A stretch of 64,000 nucleotides of DNA from Geoalkalibacter halelectricus (GTDB taxonomy: Bacteria; Desulfobacterota; Desulfuromonadia; Desulfuromonadales; Geoalkalibacteraceae): the NCBI RefSeq assembly GCF_025263685.1, contig NZ_CP092109.1:2791001-2855000 (forward strand). Reading direction: 5' to 3'. The number at the start of each line of letters is the position of its first letter. Within the stretch, counting starts at the first letter, position 1. This document shows positions 7,938-16,815 of the stretch, one piece after another. The position numbers and the translations under genes are program-made. A model generated the notes under the pieces. That model was not told the origin of the DNA. It saw only the letters and a list, made by a program, of their open reading frames with translations, and did not search any database.

Positions 7938-9634
7938 CCGCCTGGAAGCCCATAGGTGAAATTCTGCGCGAGGACGCCGGCTTGACTCAAAGCGTCCTGG
8001 ACGAGGTGCTGGCGGCGCAACCCTCATCAGGCCGGCGCCTGGGCGAGCTGCTGCTGGAAAAAAAAGCCATCTCGGCCGAGCAGCTGGCACGCGCCCTGGC
8101 CCGCCAGCAGGGCATCACCTTTGTGGAGCGCATCACCCTTGATGCCCTGGACAACGATCTGCTTGATCTGGTTCCCATCGGCTTTGCCAAGGAATACCGC
8201 ATTTTCCCCATTCGCCGCGATGCCGAGGGCATTGTGCTGGCCGTCGCCGACCCTCTCGACAGCCGCCCCATCAACGATCTGGTGTCCCTGACCGGCGAGT
8301 ACGTCGAAGCGGCCGTCGCCACGCCCCAGGAGATCCTGCGCGCCATCAACCAGGCCTATGAGGCGCGTGCCGGCGAAACCCAGGAAATCATCGGCGACAT
8401 CGGCGCGGATCGCGGCGAGGGTTTGCCCCAGAATCTCGAACCCGCGGATCTTCTCGACACCTCCGATGAAGCTCCCATCATCCGCTTCGTCAACAGCCTG
8501 GTCACTCAGGCCTACCGCGAGCGCGCCAGCGATATCCACATCGAACCCTTCGAAACCGAACTGGTGGTGCGCTATCGCATCGACGGTATTCTCTACGAGG
8601 TCATCAAGCCGCCGCTCAAGGCCCATGCCAGCATCATCTCACGCATCAAAATCATGTCCAACCTCAACATCGCGGAAAAGCGCCTGCCCCAGGATGGCCG
8701 CTTCCGCGTGCGCATCGCCGGCAAGGACGTGGACGTGCGTGTCTCCTCCCTGCCGACGGCCTTCGGCGAGCGCATCGTGCTGCGCCTGTTGGATAAAAGC
8801 TCCAGCGTCCTGACCCTGGAGGATGTCGGTCTGGAAAGCACCCTGCTGCGCGAGATCAACGCCATGATCCACAAGACCCATGGCATCTTCCTGGTTACCG
8901 GGCCCACCGGCTCGGGAAAGACCACCACCCTCTACGCGGCCCTGACCCGCCTCAACAGTCGGGAGAAGAACATCATCACCGTTGAGGATCCCATCGAATA
9001 CCAGTTGGCCGGCGTCGGGCAGATTCAGGTCAACGCCAAGATCAACCTGACTTTTGCCAACGGACTGCGCTCCATCCTGCGCCAGGATCCAGACATCATC
9101 ATGGTGGGCGAAATCCGCGACGGAGAGACGGCGGAAATCGCCGTGCAATCGGCCCTCACCGGGCATATGGTGTTTTCCACTCTGCACACCAACGATTCGG
9201 CCGGCGCTCTGACCCGCCTGGTGGAAATGGGCGTCGAGCCCTTTCTCGCCGCCTCCTCGGTGGTGGGCATCCTGGCCCAGCGCCTGGTCCGCACCATCTG
9301 CCCGCACTGCAAGGAGAGCTATCAGCCGAGCGCCGAACTGCTGGAGGAAATGGGCCTGACCACCTCCTTCCCCACCGGCGGCACGGTCTATCGCGGCCGT
9401 GGCTGCGAACAGTGCATGGAGATCGGTTATCGCGGCCGCACCGGGATTTATGAGTTGCTGACCGTCGATGACGAGGTGCGCGACCTGATCCTGAAGAAAA
9501 GCGATTCCGCAACCATCAAGAACGCCGCCATGCGCAAAGGCATGGTGCCTCTGCGCGACGCCGGATTGGAAAAGGCCCTTCAGGGGCAGACGACCCTTGA
9601 GGAAGTGATGCGCGTCACCCAGGAGGACGCCTGA
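7934..9634 (+). CDS. gspE: Type II secretion system ATPase GspE
   Basis: This 566-residue cytosolic hexameric ATPase powers pseudopilus assembly. It has an N-terminal GspE/MshE-like domain (about residues 1-150), the Walker A motif GPTGSGKTTT near 323, Asp-box and Walker B segments (IRDGETAEIAVQSALTGH), and a zinc-binding tetracysteine insert (CPHCKESY near 455 and CEQCMEIGYRGR near 490) characteristic of GspE. The start overlaps the gspD stop by four bases. The C-terminus is complete. This and the neighbouring genes show the standard deltaproteobacterial gsp order. Confidence 0.96.
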   Translation: MTAWKPIGEILREDAGLTQSVLDEVLAAQPSSGRRLGELLLEKKAISAEQLARALARQQGITFVERITLDALDNDLLDLVPIGFAKEYRIFPIRRDAEGIVLAVADPLDSRPINDLVSLTGEYVEAAVATPQEILRAINQAYEARAGETQEIIGDIGADRGEGLPQNLEPADLLDTSDEAPIIRFVNSLVTQAYRERASDIHIEPFETELVVRYRIDGILYEVIKPPLKAHASIISRIKIMSNLNIAEKRLPQDGRFRVRIAGKDVDVRVSSLPTAFGERIVLRLLDKSSSVLTLEDVGLESTLLREINAMIHKTHGIFLVTGPTGSGKTTTLYAALTRLNSREKNIITVEDPIEYQLAGVGQIQVNAKINLTFANGLRSILRQDPDIIMVGEIRDGETAEIAVQSALTGHMVFSTLHTNDSAGALTRLVEMGVEPFLAASSVVGILAQRLVRTICPHCKESYQPSAELLEEMGLTTSFPTGGTVYRGRGCEQCMEIGYRGRTGIYELLTVDDEVRDLILKKSDSATIKNAAMRKGMVPLRDAGLEKALQGQTTLEEVMRVTQEDA

Positions 9635-9635
9635 G

Positions 9636-10856
9636 GTGCCCCTCTTCGACTATGCAGGCTATAACGCCCAGGGCAAGAAGGTTTCCGGGGTGGTCGAAGG
9701 CAGTGGTCGCCGAGCGGCGTTGCAGCAGCTCAAATCCAAGGGCATCATCGCCACGACCATCGAGCAGCAAAGCGCCGCCGTCAAATCCAAGCGCAGCCTC
9801 ACTTCCCTGATTGCGCGGCGGCGCATTCCCGTGGCCGACCTGGCCGCCGCCACGCGCCAGCTCGCCACCTTGCTGAGCGCCGGCATTCCACTGGACGAGG
9901 CCTTGGGCACCCTGGCCGAGCAGCAGGAAAAACCCGCCTTCGCCAAGGCTCTCAACCAGACGCGCGAGGAAGTGGTGCAAGGGCAGGCTCTCAACCAGGG
10001 CTTGGCGCGGCATCCGCACATCTTCTCCGATCTCTACGTCAACATGGTCAAGGTGGGCGAAAGCAGCGGCACCCTCGATCAGGTTCTGCATCGCCTGGCC
10101 GACTTTCTCGAGGAGCAGGCGCGCCTGCGCTCGCGCATTCAGGCCGCCATGGCCTACCCCGTGCTGATGGCGTTGATCGGCATCGGCGTCTTGTTCTTTC
10201 TCATGGCCTTTGTGGTACCCAAAGTCACGCGCATGCTCGAAGACATGGATCGCGCCCTGCCCTTGCCGACCCAACTGCTCATCGGTACCAGTGACTTTCT
10301 CAGTGAGTGGTGGTGGCTATTGCTGCTGTTGCTGTTGGGCGCCCTGGCGGGGCTGCGCCAATATCTCAAAACCGAAAAAGGCCAGTATCAATTCGACCGC
10401 CGCAAACTCTCCCTGCCTCTGATCGGCAAGCTCAACCTGCTGTTGGCCACCGCGCGCCTTACCCGCACTCTGGGAACCCTGCTGCGCAGCGGCGTACCGT
10501 TGCTGGCGGCCTTGGAAATCGTCCAGAACCTCATGGACAACCGGGTGCTGAAAAAGGCCCTCGAGGACACCATCATCGGGGTGCGCGAGGGCGAAAGTCT
10601 GGCCCAGCCTTTACTCCGCTCGGGGGTTTTCCCTAAAATGGTATCGCAGATGGCCGCGGTCGGAGAAAAAAGCGGTGAGTTGGAAGAGATGCTGTTCAAG
10701 GTGGCCGACGCCTACGAGCATCAGGTCGATTCGACCATCAACGCCCTGCTCTCGCTGCTCGAACCGATCATGATCCTGCTCATGGGAACCGTCGTCGGGT
10801 TTATCGTCCTGGCTATTTTGCTGCCGATTTTCGAGGCCAGCCAGGGGATTGGGTAG
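9636..10856 (+). CDS. gspF: Type II secretion system inner-membrane platform protein GspF
   Basis: This 406-residue polytopic protein forms the core of the inner-membrane assembly platform and contacts GspE and GspL. It has two tandem T2SF domains (about residues 70-195 and 270-395), each with the glycine-rich AGIPLDEAL/SGVPLLAAL segment, and three transmembrane stretches near 170-190, 220-240 and 375-400. The start is GTG at 9636, two bases after the gspE stop, preceded by AGGAGG inside the end of gspE. Confidence 0.95.
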   Translation: MPLFDYAGYNAQGKKVSGVVEGSGRRAALQQLKSKGIIATTIEQQSAAVKSKRSLTSLIARRRIPVADLAAATRQLATLLSAGIPLDEALGTLAEQQEKPAFAKALNQTREEVVQGQALNQGLARHPHIFSDLYVNMVKVGESSGTLDQVLHRLADFLEEQARLRSRIQAAMAYPVLMALIGIGVLFFLMAFVVPKVTRMLEDMDRALPLPTQLLIGTSDFLSEWWWLLLLLLLGALAGLRQYLKTEKGQYQFDRRKLSLPLIGKLNLLLATARLTRTLGTLLRSGVPLLAALEIVQNLMDNRVLKKALEDTIIGVREGESLAQPLLRSGVFPKMVSQMAAVGEKSGELEEMLFKVADAYEHQVDSTINALLSLLEPIMILLMGTVVGFIVLAILLPIFEASQGIG

Positions 10857-10908
10857 GGAGTAGGAAGTAGGAAGTAGGAAGTAGGAAATGGGAACTGGGA
10901 AATGGGTA
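10852..10908. repeat. Heptameric tandem repeat (GTAGGAA-type)
   Basis: Directly after gspF there is one GTAGGGA and then four consecutive GTAGGAA units, followed by related ATGGGAA/CTGGGAA units. This is inside the operon, between gspF and gspG. It resembles short tandemly repeated heptamer arrays known in some bacteria; no coding potential is visible. Confidence 0.75.
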
Positions 10909-10959
10909 GCCTTTTCGATATCGATTCACGGCATTACATATTGAGTGAGGATGAAAAAA

Positions 10960-11400
10960 ATGACGAAATATCTGAAACATTCACAGCGCGGCTTTACCCT
11001 GATCGAGATCATGGTGGTGGTGATCATCCTCGGCATTCTGGCCGGCATCGTGGTGCCGCGGCTGCTCGATGAACCCGATGAGGCGCGCCGCACCAAGGCC
11101 CAGGTTCAGATTCGCAGCTTCGAGGAAGCCCTGGCCATGTTCAGACTGCACAACGGCTTTTTCCCCTCCACCGAGCAGGGTCTGGAAGCCTTGGTGCGCA
11201 AGCCGGAGACGGGCCGCATTCCCACCAACTATCGCGAAGGCGGCTACATCCGCCAGATTCCTTTGGACCCCTGGGGCAACCCTTATGTTTATCTGAGCCC
11301 GGGCATCCATGGCGAATACGACATCATCTCCTATGGTGCCGACGGTGAACCGGGCGGCGAAGGGCGCAATGCCGACATTGAGAGCTGGAATCTGCAATAA
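10960..11400 (+). CDS. gspG: Type II secretion system major pseudopilin GspG
   Basis: This 146-residue prepilin is the main subunit of the periplasmic pseudopilus. The leader [11 protein letters not shown] is followed by the mature N-terminus [18 protein letters not shown], with Glu5 present and the cleavage site Gly|Phe. The C-terminal globular part has the GspG pattern [30 protein letters not shown](E)PGGEG, which includes the calcium-binding loop. Two upstream in-frame starts (GTG 10945, ATG 10951) are worse placed; the GAGG at 10947-10950 is nine bases from the ATG at 10960. Confidence 0.93.
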   Translation: MTKYLKHSQRGFTLIEIMVVVIILGILAGIVVPRLLDEPDEARRTKAQVQIRSFEEALAMFRLHNGFFPSTEQGLEALVRKPETGRIPTNYREGGYIRQIPLDPWGNPYVYLSPGIHGEYDIISYGADGEPGGEGRNADIESWNLQ

Positions 11401-11908
11401 GATCTTGCGACCGGCAACCGATGCCCGCGGCTTCACCCTGATCGAACTGGGCATCGTGGTCCTGATCCTGGCCCTGATGTCGGTCATGACCGTGCCCCTC
11501 CTCGGCCGCGTGGGCGATGCGGATCTCAAATCGGCGGGACGCAAATTGGCCGGTACGGTCAAATATCTCTACAACGAGGCCGCCTTGCAGGGCTTGACGC
11601 ATCGCCTGACCTTTGATCTGGACGCAAACGACATCTCTTCCCTGCGCCAGGAGACAAGCGGCGAATGGATCTCGCTTCCCGGGCGCCGGGCCCGCGCGCA
11701 ATTACCCGGTTCGGTTCGGATCAGCAACGTCATCGTCTTCGGCAAGGGCAACTTTTCCTCGGGCACCGTCTCCATGGACATCTACCCCGTGGGCTGGCTG
11801 GAAGAGGCCGTACTGCATTTGCAGGACGGATCGCGCAAGATGACGGTTCGCTTTTCGCCCCTCACGGGTACCGCGGAGTTTTTCGACGATCATCTCGAGT
11901 TTCACTGA
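11369..11908 (+). CDS. gspH: Type II secretion system minor pseudopilin GspH
   Basis: This minor pseudopilin has a mature N-terminus [19 protein letters not shown] after a Gly cleavage site, and a C-terminal beta-rich GspH domain. The gene overlaps the end of gspG. The start is uncertain: ATG 11369 gives a 20-residue leader with AAGGG close upstream, while TTG 11405, just after the gspG stop, would give a nine-residue leader (MRPATDARG), closer to usual prepilin leaders. GspH is thought to sit near the pseudopilus tip. Its stop overlaps the gspI start (TGATG). Confidence 0.85.
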   Translation: MPTLRAGICNKILRPATDARGFTLIELGIVVLILALMSVMTVPLLGRVGDADLKSAGRKLAGTVKYLYNEAALQGLTHRLTFDLDANDISSLRQETSGEWISLPGRRARAQLPGSVRISNVIVFGKGNFSSGTVSMDIYPVGWLEEAVLHLQDGSRKMTVRFSPLTGTAEFFDDHLEFH

Positions 11909-12306
11909 TGTTGCGCGTTTTAGGTCACAAAGGATTTTCCCTCTTGGAGGTCATGGTCGCCCTGGCGGTGGTGGCCATCGCCTTGACCACCTTGCTCAGC
12001 CTGGGCAACCGCTCCATCAATGCCCAGGCGGAAATCCAGCGCCTCACCCGGGCCACCATGCTGGCGGAACGGGTCATGAGCGAGGTCGAAACCTTCTACC
12101 GGTTGGGACGCGACGGCGAACTCGACCACGAGGGGGTGTTCGATGAACCCTTTGAGGACTATCGCTGGGAGCTGATTTTTTCCGACACGCTGCTGCCGGC
12201 CGTCCAGCAGATCGACGTCGTGGTTCTCTGGGGTGCCGAAGAGCGAATCGAGCGGGTCGCGCTGACCTCCTTCGTGTTTCGGCCCGGGGTATCGTTGAGC
12301 CTATGA
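11908..12306 (+). CDS. gspI: Type II secretion system minor pseudopilin GspI
   Basis: This 132-residue prepilin has leader MLRVLGHKG, then FSLLEVMVALAVVAIALTTLL with Glu5 in place. GspI nucleates the GspI-J-K tip complex of the pseudopilus. The conserved NRS/LAE spacing (LGNRSINAQAEIQRLTRATMLAERVM) and the C-terminal WGAEERIERVALTSFVF strand match the family. The ATG overlaps the gspH stop, and the gene's end overlaps gspJ by four bases, consistent with translational coupling. Confidence 0.9.
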   Translation: MLRVLGHKGFSLLEVMVALAVVAIALTTLLSLGNRSINAQAEIQRLTRATMLAERVMSEVETFYRLGRDGELDHEGVFDEPFEDYRWELIFSDTLLPAVQQIDVVVLWGAEERIERVALTSFVFRPGVSLSL

Positions 12307-12917
12307 AATCCGCCGCGGGGTTCACCCTGCTCGAAATTCTGGTGGCGCTCACGGTCACCGCCATCGTGCTGACCGCCACCTACGGGGTTTTCACCTCCTT
12401 GAGCACCGCCAAGGATGAGTTGGAACGTGACGGCGAGATCTATCACCAGGCACGGGTTTTGTTCGATCGCATGGGACGGGAAATCCGCAGCACCTATTTT
12501 CGGCCGGCGGTGAGCGAGACCCTTTTTCAGGGGGGAGAAGGCGAAATTCGCGACCAGGATTTTCTGGAATTGACGACGGCCATCACCTCGCCGACCCTGC
12601 CGCGCGCCACCGGCATCTCGCGGGTGCGCTACGAGGTACGGCTTAACCCCGATGATCGGGAAGGGCCGCCGATCCTGGTGCGCCGCGAGGAAAGCCTGCT
12701 GCCCGGGGGCAGCGCCGAGGGCATGGAACACCGCCTCGCCGCCGGCGTCTCGCGATTCGGGGTCCGCTTTTTCGACGGGGTCGAATGGCGCGATGCCTGG
12801 AACACCACCGAGGGCGGTGGATTGCCGCAGATGGTTGAACTTTTGCTGGAGATGGACGCCGGCGACCGGTCGTTGAAATTTCTTACCGCCGTTGAAATTC
12901 CTCGGATCGAGCCATGA
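12303..12917 (+). CDS. gspJ: Type II secretion system minor pseudopilin GspJ
   Basis: This 204-residue minor pseudopilin has the short leader MKSAAG followed by FTLLEILVALTVTAIVLTATYG. The globular domain contains the typical YHQARVLFDRMGREIRS and the closing LKFLTAVEIPRIEP strand. It forms the tip complex with GspI and GspK. It overlaps gspI by four bases and gspK by four bases. Confidence 0.9.
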   Translation: MKSAAGFTLLEILVALTVTAIVLTATYGVFTSLSTAKDELERDGEIYHQARVLFDRMGREIRSTYFRPAVSETLFQGGEGEIRDQDFLELTTAITSPTLPRATGISRVRYEVRLNPDDREGPPILVRREESLLPGGSAEGMEHRLAAGVSRFGVRFFDGVEWRDAWNTTEGGGLPQMVELLLEMDAGDRSLKFLTAVEIPRIEP

Positions 12918-13870
12918 AAAAGCCGCTGCTTCGCCAGGAAAAAGGCATGGTGCTGCTCTTGGTGCTGGTGGTTACGGCCCTGCTTTCGGCCCTGCTGACC
13001 GAGTTTGCCTTCTCGACCCTGGTCGATCTGCGCCTGGTTGAAACCTACCGTGACAGCACCCGCTCCTATTACCTGGCGCGGGGCGGCATACGGGCCGGGC
13101 AGATGATATTGCGGGAAGATCAGAACCACTACGACGCCCGCAACGAACTCTGGGGGCAAGGCGTCGCGAATTTTCCCGTCGGTGACGACGGCGTCATCAC
13201 CATCGACATCGAGGACCTCGATGGACGCCTGGCCCTCAATGCCCTGGTGCGCGGCAACAACCCCGAACCCGTGCAACGCGAACGGCTGACCCGGTTGTTC
13301 GAACATTTCGACTTTGACCATCCGGCGGACATGGTGGCCGCTCTCATCGACTGGCTGGATTCGGACAGCGAGGTTTATGATCAGGACGGGGCCCTGGGTG
13401 CTGAAAGCAGCTACTACCTGAGCCTCAATCCGCCCTACAACGCCCGTAACGGCCCCATGATCAGCCTTGACGAATTGGCCCTGGTCAGGGGTTTTACTCC
13501 GGAGATCGTCGACCAGTTGCGGCCCCATGTGAGTATCTACGGCAGCTTGAGGGTCAACCTCAATACGGCGACCCCCGAGGTGATTGCGACCTTGTATTTC
13601 GATGACGACCGACGCATCTATCTGGAAGAAGCCGAAGCGATCGTCGCGGTCCGCGATCTTACGCCCTTTGAAACCCTCGCGGATTTTCAGCGGGAATTTC
13701 CCGGGCTGTGGGAATTGTTTCCCACCAGCTCCGAATTGACTTACAGCATCACTTTTCGCAGCAACTATTACCGTATTCGCTCCCAGGCCTGGGTCAACGA
13801 CGGCACCCGAACCGTGACCGCCGTGGTCAGCAAGGGCGATAACAAAATTCACTCTCTGCGAGTTGACTGA
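12914..13870 (+). CDS. gspK: Type II secretion system tip pseudopilin GspK
   Basis: This 318-residue protein is the large pseudopilin that caps the pseudopilus. After the Gly cleavage site (RQEKG) the mature sequence is MVLLLVLVVTALLSALL, which lacks Glu at position 5, as expected for GspK. The large helical insert and the motif DGRLALNAL plus the VNLNTATPEVIATLY segment (helix-hairpin-helix-like) fit the T2SSK family. The long length compared with other pseudopilins is normal. It overlaps gspJ by four bases and is followed after 14 bases by gspL. Confidence 0.92.
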   Translation: MKKPLLRQEKGMVLLLVLVVTALLSALLTEFAFSTLVDLRLVETYRDSTRSYYLARGGIRAGQMILREDQNHYDARNELWGQGVANFPVGDDGVITIDIEDLDGRLALNALVRGNNPEPVQRERLTRLFEHFDFDHPADMVAALIDWLDSDSEVYDQDGALGAESSYYLSLNPPYNARNGPMISLDELALVRGFTPEIVDQLRPHVSIYGSLRVNLNTATPEVIATLYFDDDRRIYLEEAEAIVAVRDLTPFETLADFQREFPGLWELFPTSSELTYSITFRSNYYRIRSQAWVNDGTRTVTAVVSKGDNKIHSLRVD

Positions 13871-13884
13871 AAAAGTATAAACAC

Positions 13885-15282
13885 ATGGCCAAAAAATTTA
13901 TCGGCATCGACATTGAAAACGGCACCCTGCGGGCGGTCACGGCTGAGATGACCAAGTCCGGAGTGGTGCTCACCGCGGCTGCGGAAAAAACCCTGGCCAC
14001 CGACGAGAACGCACTCGCCCAGGCTCTGTCCGAAGTTCTTGGCGATCTGGCCTTCGGCGACAAGGTGGCGGCTTGCCTGCCCGCGGTTGGCAGTTTCTTC
14101 CGCAACCTGGAATTCCCCTTTTCCGACGCCAAGAAGATTAACGCAGCACTGCCCCTGGAATTGGCCGGACAGGTGCCGGACGGCGTAGATCTGGAATTTG
14201 ATTTTCTGGCGCCGCGCGCCCAGGACGGCCGGTTCACCATCCCCGCGGCGGCGGTGAAAAAATCCGCGGTCATCAGCCTGACTGAACAGTTTCAGGCCGC
14301 CGGGTGCACCCTTCACCTGCTTGACCTGGCCCCCTTCGCGTTTGCCGCCGGCCTGCGCGGCACGCTTGATTCAACCGTCCTGGTCACCCTCAGGCACAAG
14401 GAAATCGTCCTCGCGCGCGTCGAGGACGGGCAAGTGAGCGACTATCGCAGCCTGCCGCGCAAAGCCGGTATGGACGCGCTGAAGACCACGGCGATCCTGA
14501 ACCGGGAATATCTCGCCCTCACTCATGCCGGAAAGCGCGACGCCCTGCCCCTGACCCTGATCGGTTCGGGCGTCGACACCGATTTGCAACAAGCCCTGCG
14601 CCATGCCGGCCTCAAGGTCGTGGTTCCATCGCTTCAGGTTTCCGGCACCCCCTTGGAGCCGGCCTTTATTCCTGCGGCCGCTTTGGCGCTGCGCGCGGCG
14701 CTGCCGGAGCGCGAACGACAGCTTAATTTTCTCAAGGGCGAGTTGGCGCCGAAAAGCGAATGGGCCGGCTTTCGCCGCCGCCTGATCGGAGCCTCGGTCA
14801 TGCTCGGCTGCTGCCTGATTCTGCTCGGCGTCGGCGCCTACACCAACTACGCCCACAAAGTGGCGCGGGCCGAGGCCCTGCGTGAGGAGATGGCCAACAT
14901 CTTTCGTGAAACCTTTCCCCAAGCCACTGTCATTGTCGATGTCCCCGCACAGATGCGCAGCAGTCTGAGCCAGTTGCAGGAGCGGGCGCGCCTGCTCGGC
15001 CTGGGCACCGACCGCTCGGCCCTGAGCATCCTGCGTGAAGTCTCCGCGCGGACGCCGGCCGACGTTACCCTTGATGTCCGTGAACTCTCCTTCATCGGCG
15101 ACCAATTGCGCCTCGACGGCACGACCTCTTCCTTTGAGGCCATCAACCGCCTGTCGCGCAGCCTCGAAAGTTCGTCCCTGTTCCGCGATGCCCAGATCAC
15201 CGACGCCAAAATGGGGCTGGACGGCACCCGGGTCGATTTTCGCCTCAACCTGAGAATTGCGCCGGAGGATCTCATTCGATGA
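13885..15282 (+). CDS. gspL: Type II secretion system protein GspL (PilM/PilN-like)
   Basis: This 465-residue bitopic protein has a cytoplasmic actin-like (PilM-type) domain (about residues 1-260, starting KFIGIDIENGTLRAV), a transmembrane segment near 300-322 (LIGASVMLGCCLILLGVGAY), and a periplasmic ferredoxin-like domain. In the secretion machine it recruits the GspE ATPase to the membrane and pairs with GspM. The C-terminal part (residues about 330-465) resembles PilN. The stop overlaps the gspM start by four bases. Confidence 0.88.
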   Translation: MAKKFIGIDIENGTLRAVTAEMTKSGVVLTAAAEKTLATDENALAQALSEVLGDLAFGDKVAACLPAVGSFFRNLEFPFSDAKKINAALPLELAGQVPDGVDLEFDFLAPRAQDGRFTIPAAAVKKSAVISLTEQFQAAGCTLHLLDLAPFAFAAGLRGTLDSTVLVTLRHKEIVLARVEDGQVSDYRSLPRKAGMDALKTTAILNREYLALTHAGKRDALPLTLIGSGVDTDLQQALRHAGLKVVVPSLQVSGTPLEPAFIPAAALALRAALPERERQLNFLKGELAPKSEWAGFRRRLIGASVMLGCCLILLGVGAYTNYAHKVARAEALREEMANIFRETFPQATVIVDVPAQMRSSLSQLQERARLLGLGTDRSALSILREVSARTPADVTLDVRELSFIGDQLRLDGTTSSFEAINRLSRSLESSSLFRDAQITDAKMGLDGTRVDFRLNLRIAPEDLIR

Positions 15283-15809
15283 TTGCCAACCTGTCTCAAA
15301 GAGAAAAAATCTTTCTCGCCTGCGGCGCCGCGGCCATTGTTCTGCTCGGGCTGTGGCTGGGGGTGATTTCCCCTTACCGCAACGCCGTGGCCACCGCCGA
15401 GGCGCGCATCGCCAGCCGCGAGCGCCAACTGGAGGAGGTTCGCCTGCTGCAGCGCGAATACCGCCGCCTGCAACAGGAGCTGACCCTTGCCGAACGGCGC
15501 CTCGTGACCAGCACCCGCGGCTTCAGCCTGTTTTCCTTTATCGAGGATGTCACCAACCGCACCGGCGTGCGCGAGAACCTGGTCTCCATGCGCCCGCAGA
15601 GCCCGCAGACGCAGGGAGAATTTCGCGAAGAATCCGTGGAGATTCGCCTGGAGCGCATCCGCCTGGACCAGTTCGTGCGCCTGCTCCACGCCCTGGATTC
15701 CGCCGAGATCCACCTCAATACCAAGAATCTGCGGATCAGAACCCGCTTCGATGATCGCACCCAACTCGATGCCACCCTTATCGTCTCTTATTTGCAGAAA
15801 GCGGCATGA
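15279..15809 (+). CDS. gspM: Type II secretion system protein GspM
   Basis: This 176-residue protein has a short cytoplasmic start, one transmembrane helix (about residues 12-32, IFLACGAAAIVLLGLWLGV), a coiled-coil segment (residues about 38-75) and a small periplasmic domain. This is the GspM/PilO layout, and it is the partner of GspL. Start and stop both overlap their neighbours by four bases. Confidence 0.85.
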   Translation: MIANLSQREKIFLACGAAAIVLLGLWLGVISPYRNAVATAEARIASRERQLEEVRLLQREYRRLQQELTLAERRLVTSTRGFSLFSFIEDVTNRTGVRENLVSMRPQSPQTQGEFREESVEIRLERIRLDQFVRLLHALDSAEIHLNTKNLRIRTRFDDRTQLDATLIVSYLQKAA

Positions 15810-16705
15810 AATTTTTTCTTAAACGCACCCAGGCTTCATCCAGGAAGCCGAACAAATCCGACCTGCGTCGTCAACTGGCCCTGCACCTCGGCGCCCTGGG
15901 CCTGTTTCTCATCGCCTTCATCCTGACTCTGCTGGTTTGGTTTCCGGATCAGGTTCTGCGCAATCGCGCCGAACAGCTCATTTTCGAGCAAAGCGGGGCA
16001 CGGATCAGCATCGGCGACCTCAGCCTCGCTCCGCCGCTGCGCCTGACCCTGCGTAACGTCGCCTGGAAACCCGAGATGCAGGACTGGCCCGAGGTGCGCA
16101 TTCCCGTGATTCGCGTCGCGCCGCTCTGGGGAACGGTTTTCGGCGGCAATCCCGGCGCCGGCATCGCCGCCGGACTCCAGGTGGGCTCCTTGCAAGGACA
16201 GATGTTCAAGGACGGCAACCTCGAAGCGGTGTTGGCCGGAATCGGCATTGCCCCCTTTCTCCCCGCGGATTTTGCCTATCCCATCCAGGGCGTGCTAAGC
16301 GGCAACCTCAAGGCCTCGGGCGATCTTGCTGGAATGAGAGGGCAGGCAACTTTTCAACTGCAACTCGACAGGGGCGGCGTGTCGGGGTTGGAGGCACTGG
16401 GCGCCACGGAAGGACGCCTGTCCCTGGGGACCGTCACTCTGCGCGGAGAACTTCAGGGGCGCAACCTGCGTATCGAGGAACTGCGCGCCGCCGACGGCGA
16501 TTTGCTCGTTGAAGGCCGCGGCACCCTGCTGCTGGCTGAAACTCCCCAGGCCAGTCGCATCACCGCACAAATCGAGCTGACTCCTGCCCCTTCCCTGGAT
16601 CCCAACCTTGCCGATCTGCTGCTGCTGACCGGGGTGACGCCCGACCGCAACGGCACCTACCGCTTGCGACTTTCCGGGTCACTGGCCAATCCCGTGCTGC
16701 GCTGA
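15806..16705 (+). CDS. gspN: Type II secretion system protein GspN
   Basis: This 299-residue protein has one N-terminal transmembrane segment (about residues 28-50) followed by a beta-rich periplasmic region with AsmA-like repetition (LSLAPPLRLTLRNVAWKPE). This matches the GspN family found at the end of gsp operons in deltaproteobacteria; its role is not well defined. It overlaps gspM by four bases and is the last gene before the operon terminator. Confidence 0.82.
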   Translation: MKFFLKRTQASSRKPNKSDLRRQLALHLGALGLFLIAFILTLLVWFPDQVLRNRAEQLIFEQSGARISIGDLSLAPPLRLTLRNVAWKPEMQDWPEVRIPVIRVAPLWGTVFGGNPGAGIAAGLQVGSLQGQMFKDGNLEAVLAGIGIAPFLPADFAYPIQGVLSGNLKASGDLAGMRGQATFQLQLDRGGVSGLEALGATEGRLSLGTVTLRGELQGRNLRIEELRAADGDLLVEGRGTLLLAETPQASRITAQIELTPAPSLDPNLADLLLLTGVTPDRNGTYRLRLSGSLANPVLR

Positions 16706-16731
16706 TCCCAACAGCCCCCTGTCGCCTCAAT

Positions 16732-16774
16732 GAAAAGCGCGCCAAACGGCAGATGAGCCGGGGCGCGCTTTTTC
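16732..16774 (+). terminator. Rho-independent terminator of the gsp operon
   Basis: AAAAGCGCGCC (16733-16743) pairs with GGCGCGCTTTT (16762-16772), followed by a T run. It closes the gspC-N operon. Its T tract runs directly into the -35 element of the next promoter. Confidence 0.85.
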
Positions 16775-16803
16775 TTGACATCAATTGGACTTGTTGTTAA
16801 ATT
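16775..16803 (+). promoter_or_regulatory. Strong sigma-70 promoter for the Bax-like lipoprotein gene
   Basis: TTGACA (16775-16780) and TAAATT (16798-16803) are separated by exactly 17 bases. The start codon ATG at 16816 is only 12 bases past the -10 element, so the mRNA leader would be very short and no Shine-Dalgarno is visible. Confidence 0.75.
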
Positions 16804-16815
16804 CTTCCGTTGGCT

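Noticed and set aside
5790-8090. A 766-residue open frame on the minus strand opposite gspD
   Set aside because: It is the antisense shadow of a clear secretin gene in GC-rich DNA; it has no recognisable domain and no ribosome binding site.
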